The notes under the pieces are model-generated. The model saw only the letters and a program-made list of their open reading frames with translations. It did no database searches and was not told the origin of the DNA. A stretch of DNA of 60,000 bases, taken from NCBI GenBank assembly GCA_030704615.1, contig CM060733.1, forward strand, positions 39,372,001 through 39,432,000. The letters are read 5' to 3'. The stretch's first letter is position 1. Each line of letters opens with the position of its first letter. The position numbers and the translations under genes are program-made. This DNA is from Takakia lepidozioides (taxonomy: Eukaryota > Streptophyta > Takakiopsida > Takakiales > Takakiaceae). Below are positions 1 through 11,058 of this stretch, in pieces.

Positions 1-770
1 GGTCTTGTCTCCTATCCTGGGTTATTGCTTAGGTGTCCTTGCTTAGGTCCAGCAAAGTATATTTCTGCGAAATGCAGAGAAGTTCTCTGTGGGTGATCTC
101 TGCAGGGAGAGATCTTACTTTATCTAAAACCATGGGTTAGTCATATCCGATAAAGAGCAGCCAACCTCTTTTGGAGTAAAGACAGTTGTCACTTGTCACC
201 CCCAGTGCCTACTTGACGCTGATCCTGATTGAATTTCTAGCTTGTACGACACCTCAAAACAAGACGCACTGTTTGTTGCTCCCCAATTCACAAGTAGTGT
301 ACTGTAAGCCTCAAGGGAATATTGTTCTAACCAAAAGATGAATTATGCCCAATATGATTGGATCATGAGTTCGTTGATTGTTAGTTGGAAATAATCCGTC
401 AAGCCGCTTGATATTGACGCAATCACTCCAAGAAGATGACAAGATTCCAGCTTTAGGTATTCTCATCACTGGCTTCTTAGTAAGGCTTGCAAAGTCTTCA
501 GGCTTGCCTATTGTAGACTTTTTCGTACCAGTACATTATTCTTCAGTGGCAGCTATGCTGAACAGGTTTCCTGTAAATTGGTCTCAGGTCTTTGGTCTTG
601 TCATGATTTCTGCTTGCCGTTGAGTTACCTTTGGGGAGGCTGTTTCTAAGTCAGCTTGGACGTCTTCAATTGAGTTTCTGTACTGCCTTCCTGTGTGTAT
701 TCCATGAGGGCTTTCTTTGTGTCTGCTCTTAACAAGAGACAAGCTGACAAGTACAGAGATTGTACAATAG
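1..770. other. Intergenic, no gene recognised
   Basis: I see no coding pattern with splice sites or a conserved motif here. The open frames are short and carry no recognisable domain. The stretch leads into the repeat that starts near 771. Confidence 0.4.
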
Positions 771-1310
771 CCTTGTAGCCTTGTGGTCATAGACCCCACT
801 CCCAGTTTGGGTGGAACAAGAGGGAACAGACAACAGACACTACCTTTGTGAGGGCCTCACTCCAGTAGAGAGACTTGACCTTTGATATAAACAGTTGGTT
901 CAGGCTTTCCAGATTTCCCTTGGAAACCCCCTCACACAGCCATCAATCTGGCATGTGTAAGCTGCCCAACATTGGACCCCAACAGGGCCAGGTCTTTAGG
1001 CTCAGCTTGGTGAACAGAGGTCCAGGGACTACGCTTATTAGTCCTAGAGAAGGTTGCTCTCTGATGAAAATATCCACACAATGTTATGTCACCTTCATTT
1101 CTCTCTGTATTTTATGCCCAAAACAATTACCCCAACAGGGTCTTTAGGCTCAGCTCTATTTTGAAAGTTGGTGAACAGAGGTCCAGGGACTACGTTCTTA
1201 ATGGTCCTGGAGAGGGTTGCTCTCTGATGAAAATATCCACACAATGTCATCTCACACTCACCTTCATTTCTATCTGTATTTTATGGCCCAAAACAATTAC
1301 AACTCTTGAC
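771..1310. repeat. Interspersed repeat, with a local duplication
   Basis: About 771-1060 is clearly similar in direct orientation to 50,745-51,040, which lies in an intron of the FN3K gene. Shared landmarks are AGCCTTGTGG, CATAGACCCCAC, CTACCTTTGTGAGGG and TGAACAGAGGT. Inside the left copy the segment from about 1000 to 1135 is repeated at 1139-1310; GGTCCAGGGACTACG and TGAAAATATCCACACAATG occur in both. I see no coding capacity and no clear terminal repeats, so the element class is unknown. Confidence 0.7.
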
Positions 1311-2737
1311 GTAAGTGCAAAAAGCCAATCGCTGACAGTTCCTTCAGGCTTCCACCCATTTCAACAGCTTCAGTCCAAGCAAGATTCCTCCAGATCAGGA
1401 TCCAGAGCTTCTTCTTGTCTGACTTCCAGTTCAATTTCACAAAGATAATACTTGTAGAAAGGAGATTAGTCTTGGAAGTGATATCCATTGGGGGACACAG
1501 GCATATGCCACAATATTAACAAACTCTGGTAACAACTCGTTACTGCTTTTCAAGTGAAAACTAACACACCATCCATGGCTTCCAGGCTGTCCTGAAGGGT
1601 ACAGACAAAAAGAATATGTAGCTTATAAGCTACAACTCATTCTCAAAGTAATCATTTCCTCCACGAGCTGCATTATCTCGGTGTATGAGACACTTACTGA
1701 ACATGTGACTTTCCTCTATACAAGTTTGTCCTGGACATACAGCAACATCTTCGTGTGATCAGAGACTGTACTGAAATGTCACCACAGTTGATCTCATCAG
1801 GACTCTAATGACAAGCTACTGTGAATTATGCAGAAAATCCCCCCTTCAGCCCTGCTACTGCTTTCCAAGAACTCCACGGAGGGCACCAGATGAAAGAAAA
1901 AGCTTTTTCACTTTTTCTCTAACTACCTCCGTCCCTGATATATTCAAGCATTTCCACAAATCCCAAACCAGATTGGGACAATAGACAGACAGTACGAATT
2001 GAAGTTCAACCTTTTCACTCATCAACTTTTTCACTTCTACCTGAATTTTTGAATGCAGTCAAGTCTGTGTGACTTGCGCATCATTCTAACCCCCAGCAAC
2101 CTCCTAAAAACAGACTTGGGGAGAAATTTTGACCCTAACTGCATGAAGCCGAGTGAAGAGAAACCTCAGGTGCCCCAAGACTTGAATAATTGTAGATACT
2201 AGTTCCATCATCATCGATTGTAATCGAAGCCTTAAATGCAGACTCCTGCCAATCTTTCAGTTTGTAATCTCACTAGTTAATCACATCATGATTTGTTCAA
2301 TTTACAATACATTGTTGTGGTTGCTGCACAATAGCTCAATATAAACACCAACACAAGCATAAACTTCTGTTGTGCCACTATCTTTCATACAGACTTGCAA
2401 CAGATTATGTTACTTCTTGTACTAGTACACAACTGTGTTATTTAGAATCAATTGTTAGTGACGGGATGTATTGAGCAGATTGTCATTAGAATCTTGGCAA
2501 TACTCCAACACTCTTATGTGACTCTTTCATTAATCTTATTCAGATCTCCATTTGGGTTGATCATGTCCCAAATTATTAAGAGAAGCAAAGAAAAATGCTT
2601 GCCAAGTGAATTATCCATCAGCTGATATTGGGCAACTACTTCCGTTCTCCGTGAAGCATCTTGCTCCCTTCCCCTTCAGATTCTACAGCCCTCACGATGT
2701 AGAGAGGCCTAAGGGAAAGCAAGGGAGAACCGTTTGG
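1311..2737. other. Intergenic, AT-rich, no gene recognised
   Basis: No exon-like frame, RNA gene or repeat boundary could be supported here. It lies directly downstream of the phosphatase gene on the minus strand and presumably holds its 3' untranslated region. Confidence 0.4.
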
Positions 2738-5089
2738 CTAGTGCACAGCTAACAATGGATCTGATTGGTCGTCTGTATAGCAGTCTGCAATGTCGTCTGT
2801 GTCGCGCACAATTATCCGGGATGGAAGAATGATGGCAGCAATAGGCAGGTGATCAAGACCCCCACTCTCATCAATTATGAGACGATGTCTTTCAACATGT
2901 AGATGGCCATGGTGTCCACTAACCACCAGCACTCCTTTTTGAGCCAACTCCTGAAACCACAAGTTCCCAAAACAGGGCATCTCATAATCCAAAGATCTGG
3001 CTACACCTGCATTTGAATCATCACAAAGAGAGACAGCCACAGAGAGGATGGGGGGGGGGGGATCTGCTGGACTTACATGAGGTGTATTCCAGACATTTTT
3101 CCGGCCAGAAAGTGGTTCCAAGCGGGGGGCTGTCACGTCGCGTCGGCGCAATAAGTCTAACTGGGTGTCGATGGGCTTTGACTCCTCCAGCCCCGCATGA
3201 ACTGCAATCAATCTACTGTAGCTTGTCTCTGGGTCCCCTGTTTCCACCCCCTCCTGCCCAGCCCATGAAATAATTTGAGATTGCAGGAAAACAAAGACTT
3301 AAGCAACTCAGATGTTGCAATATAGATGCATCACCGACAACATCCCAAACAGGTGGTATCTTGGAATCGAATCAGCATACTTGCTAGAGGAGCTTTATTG
3401 CAGCTGGCCTCAAACAAGAATGTGACAGCAAACAGACAACTGACAAATGAAAGCATTATAGAAAGAGGGGAAGTAAGACACTACCTGTTCATGCACCCAC
3501 ACTAGGTTCCTCAAAAACTCTTTGTGGGTCTCAGGGACGGCGGCGATCAAACCTGCCATCACAGCCCCTCTGTTTTGAACCTCTGAATCACATGAGATGA
3601 TAGTTGAATCTAACCACCATACGTGGATGGCATTGAACTATGCTCTTGTGGCATATATCTATTGTCAGACAGAGAAAACAACAATTTCAACATCCTGCCC
3701 TCAATTTCCTTCCCCATCAGATCCCCCTTCCTCTGACATGCCATCTGGGGTCTCTCCTTTTTGGTCTCTCTCTGTGGTTCTTTGGGCATTGTTTCATGTT
3801 TTTAAAGTCATTTCTCGTCATTGTATCCTGTCCCATGGGCCCCTTGGTAGGGCTGTTACATAGTTCCCTTCTATCTTCTCTTGTGGTGCCAAATGGACAG
3901 GGACAAGAGAGAACAAACCAGCATGGTCACCATGACGAACACCATAGGATTCAAAAGTAGGGGAAGCATCATAAATGGAGCCCTGATATACAGCGCCCTT
4001 GACAACATTGAACTGCACTTTGCTGGTGCCTGCCCACCGCCGCCCCTGCATGCACGCCCTGCCATTGTTTGTGAGAAAGTTTCTTCAGTGCTTCAGTTCC
4101 TTCCAGTCTTTAAGTCCGTTGCTCTGCCCACACATTTTCCTCCAAATTTCGAAGAAATGGTCGAATATGGGTAAAAGACATAGCTTACTATTCCAACATG
4201 GATCCCAAGCATACACTCAAACTGAGGTTTGTGGTTATTTGGTTCCAATCTAAATCCAACACTATCTCTCTGTTTTTGTCCGGTGCCTCAACTACTGTGC
4301 TATTCTGTTCAAGTCTACGTGTCAATGTATCCCAAGTCTTCATGTGGCCACCTTGTTACTATGAAGTGGGACTACTCCAAGACTGAACTGATTGTCTGCT
4401 CAGTCTGCCTCTACTGGTGGGTGAAAAACCCACAACTAGCTCTCGGTTGGATTTCATTATCCTTCTGTATTACTCCATCTTCACACGGCAATTTACAGCT
4501 GTTTGTTGTTGCTTGTGTGGTTGCTAGTCTTGTCCCATAAGCTCTTTCTGGATGGTGTAAAGCTCCTATCTCCCCCCCTCTAAAATTCCTTTGGGTTCCA
4601 TAATTGACATGAAAATCCCACCTAGACTGTCTTACGTCTGGCAATGTGGGAGCGAGATTGGGCATCAAAGATTTTGTCAAATTGATAGGGAAAGGACGAA
4701 TAGTTGACCTGAACATGGACGTCCTCCTCGCCCTCACCGCTCCACCACCCCTCTCTCTCTTCACTGTGCTTGAATTCCTCCCAAGTTTTCCTGTAGGAGA
4801 AACCCTGCGGGGGGGGAGGCAACGCCCCTAAAAATGCTGCAAATGCGAAGTCATGGTTTCCACATAAGAACACGTGGGTTTGCTCGGGGTACCTTCGAGG
4901 GAAACTTATGAGAAATTCTATAACTTGCGCAGTCTCTGGCCCCCTGTCATTATAATCCCCCAGGAAAATCACAGTGCACTTTTTGAATGCCGCTGATCCA
5001 ATTTTGAGCTCCAGATTTTTCCAGAGATTACAGAGGCGCTGCGCATGGCCGTGTAAGTCCCCCACACATATTGTTATTTGTTCCGCCAT
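2738..5089 (-). CDS. RLPH2-like PPP-family protein phosphatase, five exons
   Basis: Product resembles plant Rhizobiales-like phosphatase 2, a metal-dependent PPP-fold enzyme that in Arabidopsis prefers phosphotyrosine (family knowledge). Exons read by eye, all with GT-AG introns and matching phases: 5089-4709, 4045-3919, 3582-3485, 3253-3077, 2950-2738, giving about 331 residues, close to the usual length. Seen motifs: GDLHGH near residue 11, GDYNDRG near 44, GNHDF near 76, IAVHAG, SGRKNVW, and VSGHHGHLH with the metal-binding His. The last exon ends in [12 protein letters not shown]. The ATG at 5087-5089 is the first Met before the GDLHGH block. All catalytic blocks are present and I see no stop or frameshift, so it looks functional. 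A GA-rich microsatellite lies just upstream. This is one of only two cellular genes in the window. Confidence 0.88.
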
Positions 5090-5102
5090 TCCCGCTGTCC
5101 TG

Positions 5103-5134
5103 TAACTCTCTCGCTCTCGCTCTCGCTCTCTCTA
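5103..5134. repeat. (TCTCGC)n / GAGA microsatellite upstream of RLPH2-like gene
   Basis: Short run of CTCTCG units about 15 bases upstream of the RLPH2-like ATG. On the gene's strand it reads as GAGAGC repeats, a composition often seen in plant 5' UTRs and core promoters. A regulatory role is only an inference. Confidence 0.6.
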
Positions 5135-5550
5135 ACAAGCGCGCGAGGAAGGCGACCCGGATAGGCGGATGGCCGCGTTGAATGTGTTATTCATCGTCAT
5201 CCAGAGCTTGTCGTCATCTGCATCACCCACATGTATCGGAGTGTGTTCTCCATAATGACAACCAGCAACAGCTCACCTTGAATGCTCAGGAATTCAAAGC
5301 TTGTGACTACATGAACTGTGGACCTTTGCCACTGAGCGCATGAACAAGTTCATAACCTTCTGCCGATCATCTTGTAGTTACCTCTATTCTCGCCGTCTTT
5401 TGAACTGTTTGTCCTACAAGAACCCAGGAGGCATGTGAAGCGTGTATAGTGCCCCCTCCCTGCAGATGTGGAGGGCTCATCAGTGCCTCATTTGCTATTG
5501 AGAGAGTCTGAGTTTACATAGTCCTCTATATAGATGGTTTGCGTGCCATG
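5135..5550. other. Upstream region of RLPH2-like gene
   Basis: About 400 bases between the phosphatase gene and a LINE fragment. It should hold the promoter of the minus-strand gene, but I see no convincing TATA box or other defined site. Confidence 0.35.
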
Positions 5551-6060
5551 GGGATGTCGTTCTAGCCTACCCCACTAGAGTGGATCGCTATCTCGTGCAG
5601 CTACCACACAACGCACTGGGCAAGGTAACCACTATCGCAGCTCTGGCCAAGGAGAGCGACTACAGCGATCGATCGAGACATTTGGCTCATTGCAAAGGCA
5701 CCCTGGCTGTCGCCTACCCCACTCGAGGGCTCGCGGCACTGCGGGCACGCAGCTCACGCCATGGAGCGCGACTACAGCGATTGAGATATTTGGCTCAGCT
5801 CACGCCATGGAGCGCGACTACAGCGATTGAGATATTTGGCTCATTGCACATGCACTTTCGACAATTTCATGCAGACATGTGCACATTGTGCAACCAAGAG
5901 CGGGTCCATTGGCATCCAGCATGCCTCCGTCCTTGTCGCCTACTATGGATAGCGTCAATTGCTTTGCCACACATGGGTGCTGAAAAGAGTGGCAATCCTG
6001 ATGTACCCACATCAAAAAACACCCCAATATTGAAGATGTATCTCCACTAGTTACTAAGTA
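5551..6060 (+). pseudogene. 3' fragment of a non-LTR retrotransposon
   Basis: Translates to pieces such as KESDYSD, EIFGSLHMHF and QERVHWHP that match the C-terminal end of the minus-strand LINE at 57,525-59,990; at DNA level the GATGTCGTTCTxGCC, GACTACAGCGATTG and CATTGGCATCCAGC blocks are shared. It is 5'-truncated, frame-broken and internally duplicated: a 46-bp unit containing ACGCCATGGAGCGCGACTAC occurs at about 5751 and 5797. It therefore represents another, older insertion of the same or a sister family. Confidence 0.75.
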
Positions 6061-6331
6061 CATGTGATACTAAATTTTTAATGTAATGAATATGTTGATG
6101 TCAAATACAAACCTAAAAGCACTAAAAGAGGTGCAATAAATGTCAATGTCATGGCAAAGTTTAAGAGATTAGGCTAGACATTGTACATTGGAGGTGTAAT
6201 TTATAGTTATATATTTTAAAATATTATATAATTATCTTGGTGGTATATCAGTCACTGAAGCGGAATGATGAAATGCATACACCCAAAGCTTGGAGATATT
6301 GGAGCTGCTATAAATAAAGTGGACTTGTAAA

Positions 6332-6658
6332 CCTCTCATTTTAAGATAATAGGGTCTTCAATGGCATGTGCGATGTGGCCGGTGGGCCCCGCGCACAGAC
6401 GCCCGGCTCCCCAGCACCCCGCCCGCCCCGCCCGCCGCTGCGCGCGGTCGCCTAGCCGCGGGCGCGGCTGCAGCAACCGCACCCGCGCCCCCGTCCGCCG
6501 CGCGGCCAGTCCGCCGCCTATGAGTCCGCTACTGCCCAGCAGTCTGCCAGTCTGCCGGCCAGTCCGCTGGCCAGTCCCCTGCCACCAGTCCGCTGACGGC
6601 GCAGGATCGCCACCGTCCATTCCCATAATCCATCCGAGCCCTCCATTTTTAGGGCTGC
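6332..6658 (+). repeat. MULE left terminal inverted repeat
   Basis: About 327 bases, very GC-rich in the middle (CGCGG/CCGCC runs), ending at TTTTTAGGGCTGC. It is the reverse complement of 18,629-18,991 with small differences. The size difference comes mainly from extra copies of a GGACTGGCAGACTGCTAG unit in the right copy. Long TIRs are typical of Mutator-type elements and usually carry transposase-binding sites and outward or inward promoters. Confidence 0.9.
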
Positions 6659-6802
6659 AATTCAAACCTGCATCCCTGCCGCCTGCCACTTGCCAGCAGC
6701 CGCGAACGTGCGCACTGTTCTCCTGGCACGTTGTCGATCGTGTCCTGTACTGCGGCGCGTTTCTTGCATGTTCAGAAGCGTGTCCTTTGTACTGTATAGG
6801 GC

Positions 6803-9800
6803 ATGGACGTGGAAGCAAAACCCGATGATATACTGATCACGGAAAGCCCACTTATACGGCCTCTTCGACAATGTTTGCAAACAGCAAAACCAGGACCCTT
6901 CAACAGGAAGGATCTCCATTAGAAGAGTGAGACGCAATATGGGTTTATGGGTGTGCGAGTGAATGTTGAAAAGGCCTGCATACCTTGGGATAGAGTTGGT
7001 GACTTCGTCCTGGGAGAGGAGAGTTTGGAGGACTACCCCACTCAGTTTTGGGTGAATGTCCATTCTAAAGTGGAACCCGACTCGCGAAAAGCACCCAGAG
7101 CCAACACATTTCTGTCCAATATTATGTGTGCACCATCCTCAGTCCTTTTGACGTTTCATTGCATGTTTGTTGCCATTTTTTGTTTCACGAGTTCTCTGAT
7201 TTTATGCTTCCTCAAGTCGTTGGATATCGATTTTAGAATTTTTTGTCCAGGTATCAATGCTGCTACGGTCCTGATGACAAGCGCACCAACAAGGCAATAG
7301 TGGAGGATCCAAAACAAAAGCGTGGAGGACCTCTTGTGGGTGCTGGAACATCTTGCCCTCATAAAGGCCCAAGGAGAAAGAAGTCGGAGTATGGAGAGTC
7401 TTACAAACGTGGTTGCCAATGCTGTTTCAAGGTCCAGCAATGTTATCTCGCCCCTGACATCTGTGTCCTCACGTACTACAACAACATGGAGCATACAGAT
7501 GCGTGAGGGAAACCCTCGCATGGGAAGTCCGCAGAGTTCAGGAACACCCGCCACGCCTATGCACCACACATTAGCGAGGAATTGAAAGCCTGGGTCGTCG
7601 AGTGTTTGTGCCGAGGTCTGTCGGTCGCCCAAATCATGATGGAGCATAAAGAGCACGTGATGAACAACACCGGCTTGGGCGATGCATGGACCCGTGATGA
7701 TTTTGTTGGAGCAAGATGTTCGCAACCTTGCCGAGAAACGTGCGTGGCAAACCTTCAAAAAGCACGCCGATGATGCAGAGAGTGTGCGCATGTGGAGAGA
7801 CCAGAATCCTGCATCCGTTTTTTTCTATCAAGAGGAGAAATTAGAGCCAACATTCGAGCATTTTGATGGAGATTTGACATTCACTATTGGCATACAGACT
7901 CCGTGGCAGAAACGACGAATGCTGGAACTAGGACATGACCGTATCGTTGCATGTGATGCAACCTTTGGGACAAATCATGACAAGGTACTATTCGAACAAT
8001 TCCATGGACTTGTACGAGCATGATAGCATAGTACCATGCAACATTCACATAAAATTTGGTGTGCTGACCCTTTCTGTATGTTTTCATGTGTACGTTGCGG
8101 AAGACCGAGTGACAGACCCATTGTGAACCGCTGCAGACCTCATCACTCTTATGAAGTCTTCTCGTGTAGAACTGAGCGGAATTTGCATGCTCTGACCATT
8201 TTACATTGTGCATTCCAACAGTTCTCATTGTACACGTTGATGGTCTTCGACGAGTGGTTGAACAGTATACCAGTTGTATATATCCTATCCACGAGGAATC
8301 GGACAAGAGACCTGGTTCCGTGGATGAGAGCCTTGCGCGATTCACTCCTCGCAGATTTGCCGAGCTGGCGACCCAATGCCTTCATTGTGGACGATGCCGA
8401 AGCAGAAATCAACGCTATTCGGTAAGTCTGTTGGTCCACAGCACCGGTTCATTGTCGAGGTCCACTGCAACAGTCCATTGCTACAGTCCACTGGTAGACT
8501 CCTGTGGCGAAACCCGATGGCAGTTCGCTGGGCAAATCCACTGGTAGTCCGCTGTCAAGTCCGCTCATCAGTCCCCTAGCAAGTCCGCTAGCAGTCCGCT
8601 GCCAAGTCCGCTGCCAAGTCCACTCAGAAGTCCCTGGGGTCAGCCGTCCGCTGCCAAGTCCACTCGGCAGTCCCTGGCAAGTCCGCTCGGCAATCCGCTG
8701 TGGCAGTCCAATGGGGCAGTCCGCTGATGCAGTCCGCTGCCCCAGTCCTAGCTAGGGGAAGTCCAATGGGGAAGTCCACTGGGTAGTCCAATGGGGTTAT
8801 TCCAGCACATCAACGTCATGGCATTGTACTGTCCACTGGGCGAGTCCAGTGGCTCTGCCCGCTGATACAGGTCGCTGTTACAGTCCACTCCGGCAGTCCA
8901 CCATTGCAGTCCGATCCAAGACTCTAATGTGTACCATGTGTGTTGTGCAGAATTGTTTTTGAAGGAGTACTCATTTTCCTCTGCCTTTGGCATGTCCGCA
9001 AGGCATGGGTGAAGCAATCATGCAAGAAAACGAAGGATCCGGTGACCGCTGTAAACTTGTTGAAGGATATGGGAGACCTCATGTACTGTAGAGGGGGACC
9101 ACGCAACGAGAAAAGAGCGCTTCGGTGGGTGCAAGGAGAATCCGTCGTATGAGGTCAAAATACCCGAAAGACATGAATTTCTTGACTATATCGAACAGTA
9201 CTGGAAGCCCAAAATAGCAATGTGGTGTACAGCAGCCCGCCATGTCCCTCATGCGAGCCAAGACACAAACGCAAGCATTGAGGCATACCATGGAAATCTG
9301 AAGGCAAGACTTGCCATGGGGAAAGGCAAGATGAGTGGTCGTAGAGTGGACTGGCTTATATGGGAACTCACTGGCCGTGTGCTAACACACTACTGGTACG
9401 CAATCCATTTTTGAAGACCCACGGGTTCATAAGAAATGACAAACACAAAAAGTACATATCCAGTTCTATACTTGCGGCACGAGACATTCATGCTGAGAGT
9501 GTTACTCTTCCCTTGGGTCCTGGTGAACCAGCCTACGTTCTCAGCAGCAACCACCCCGGCACAATATACATTGTTTACAATCCTGATTGCGATTGGGGTT
9601 GTTGCACGTGCCCATGGGCAATGAAGGGAAACTTATGCAAGCATCAGGTCCGTGTCCTGAAGATGCTTCACCCTGACTTGCAGGATGGCCTTCTTGTGCG
9701 CGTTTGTGGCACGGCGCTGGGAACCATTCATGGAGGATTACCTAACTTGCTCTTGGGCAATGGTGCCGACGGCAACGACGAATCCAATCAGTTCATGGAA

Positions 9801-10205
9801 AGACATCCTCCGGACGACTTCCCCTACGACGAAGCACCTCTGGAGGTCTCAGCCTCAATGGAACAAGAATTCGCGGACATACTTCGCATTGTAGGTGATG
9901 ACAAATACCTGGAGGCACATGCCCGATCTGCTCTTCATATGTGCAAAGGGCAGCTCGTTGATATCCTGGCGAAAAGTGCGGCTGGAATGTTGCACCTTGC
10001 GGCAGCGAAGGCTTTCCGTCCTCTGAACGACAACAACAACATGTCTCTAAAAAATAGACGAGATTTCGTGGAGGCCTGGAAAACCCGGCCTAGGGTTTTG
10101 CGGAGAACCAGCAAGAGGGTGTCTGCACCTGCACCTGCAACACATATATACTCAAAAATTCGCAAGGTTTCAGGTCGTGTAGATGTCACGAAGAAGACAA
10201 TATAA
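6803..10205 (+). pseudogene. MULE (MURA-type) transposase, decayed
   Basis: A possible start is the ATG at 6803 (MDVEAKPDD). Coding similarity continues through 6950-7110, 7240-7700 (a Cys-rich FAR1-like N-terminal zone), 7680-8000, 8130-8420, 8940-9140 and 9150-10,205. The DDE residues are visible: CDATFGTN (first Asp), FIVDDAEAEINAIR (second Asp region) and NASIEAYHGNLKARL (Glu), with CLWHVRKAW between. A SWIM finger follows (CCTCPWAMKGNLCKHQ, near 9600). Damage: an in-frame TGA near 7504 and a one-base frame change near 7700 (DDF to LLEQDV). The roughly 520-base gap at 8425-8935 looks like an intron filled with GTCYGCTG words. The catalytic triad itself is intact. Confidence 0.85.
8425..8935. 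repeat. GTCCGCTG word array in transposase intron
   Basis: Dozens of degenerate copies of CAGTCCGCTG, CAAGTCCGCT and CAGTCCACTG in the same orientation at 10-20 base spacing, filling the whole gap between two transposase exons. The same word family recurs across the element and in the TIRs. Confidence 0.85.
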
Positions 10206-10418
10206 GTCTGCAATGCCTCGAAAAGAGACAAGGTTTCACGTCGTGTAGGTGTCACGGAGAAGACAATATAAGTCTGCAATTCCTCGAAAAGAGACAAGGT
10301 TTCACGTCGTGTAGGTGTCACGAAGAAGACAATATAAATCTGCAATTCCTCGAAAAGAGACAAGGTTTCACGTCATGTAGGTGTCACGAAGAAGACAATA
10401 TAAGTCTGCAATTCCTCT
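10155..10418. repeat. Four copies of a 66-bp tandem repeat
   Basis: The unit contains AGGTTTCACGTCGTGTAGG and AAGAAGACAATATAAGTCTG; the AGGTTTCA landmark starts at 10,165, 10,231, 10,297 and 10,363, an exact 66-base step. The first unit encodes the end of the transposase frame; the rest lie after its stop. Because 66 is divisible by three, the minus strand is open and would read a 22-residue repeat, but I take that as a by-product of the period. Confidence 0.92.
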
Positions 10419-10426
10419 GGTAGCAT

Positions 10427-10860
10427 TGTCCCTTTCTGAAATACAAGTCCGTAATGGACTAATGCACAGTCTCCCAACGGACTCCTCCAGTCTCCCAACT
10501 GACTCCCACACAGTCTCCCAAGCATAGTCTCCCAACGGACTCACGCACAGTCTCCCAACAGAGTCACAGTCAACAGACTGCCAGCGCCAGTAAGCCAGTC
10601 TACTGGTCAGTCTGCTGCCCACTCCAAAAGTCTGCTCACCACACTTCCACCTCATCCCTGCAACTCTTCCAGCAGGCTGCTGGACAGACTAAGTCTCAAG
10701 CAGACTCATCCACAACAGCAGACTCAAAATGGACAGGCTCCAGTGGACTACCTCCCTAACGACTTGTGCCAATCCAGCGTCCCAGCGGACTCATGGACAT
10801 GGTGCCTACCAGACTAGGTACCAGACCCACCAGTCCTAGCCTCGGCAGCGTACTGCTCGC
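10427..10860. repeat. CAGTCTCCCAACGGACTC / CAGACT word array
   Basis: Spacer between transposase and the Ulp1-type gene made of repeated AGTCTCCCAACGGACTC, CAGACTC and CAGTCTGCTG words. No gene is supported here. Confidence 0.75.
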
Positions 10861-11058
10861 ACATTCAAGCTCAGCAGACTCGGGTGCACAGTGCATGGAA
10901 AAATTGACACCATTGTGTCCATTGAGTTTAGTGACAACATTACAAAACATGCCAGCACCCACAGTACACAAAAGTGCTCATCACCACTGGAATAGTAAGC
11001 GAAAAGACTCGCATTTTTTATTTCGGTACATAGACTTCACAGGACAAGTACATCATAC

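Noticed and set aside
6361-6828. Long Pro/Arg-rich frames on both strands in the MULE ends (also 18,479-18,982)
   Set aside because: They lie in GC-rich terminal inverted repeats where stops are rare; no coding signature.
9935-10363. Minus-strand frame with a 22-residue repeat (SLFEELQTYIVF)
   Set aside because: Produced by a 66-bp tandem repeat whose length is a multiple of three, antisense to the transposase end.
10155-10418. Regular repeat considered as a CRISPR array
   Set aside because: Units are contiguous 66-bp tandem copies with no unique spacers, in a eukaryotic transposon.
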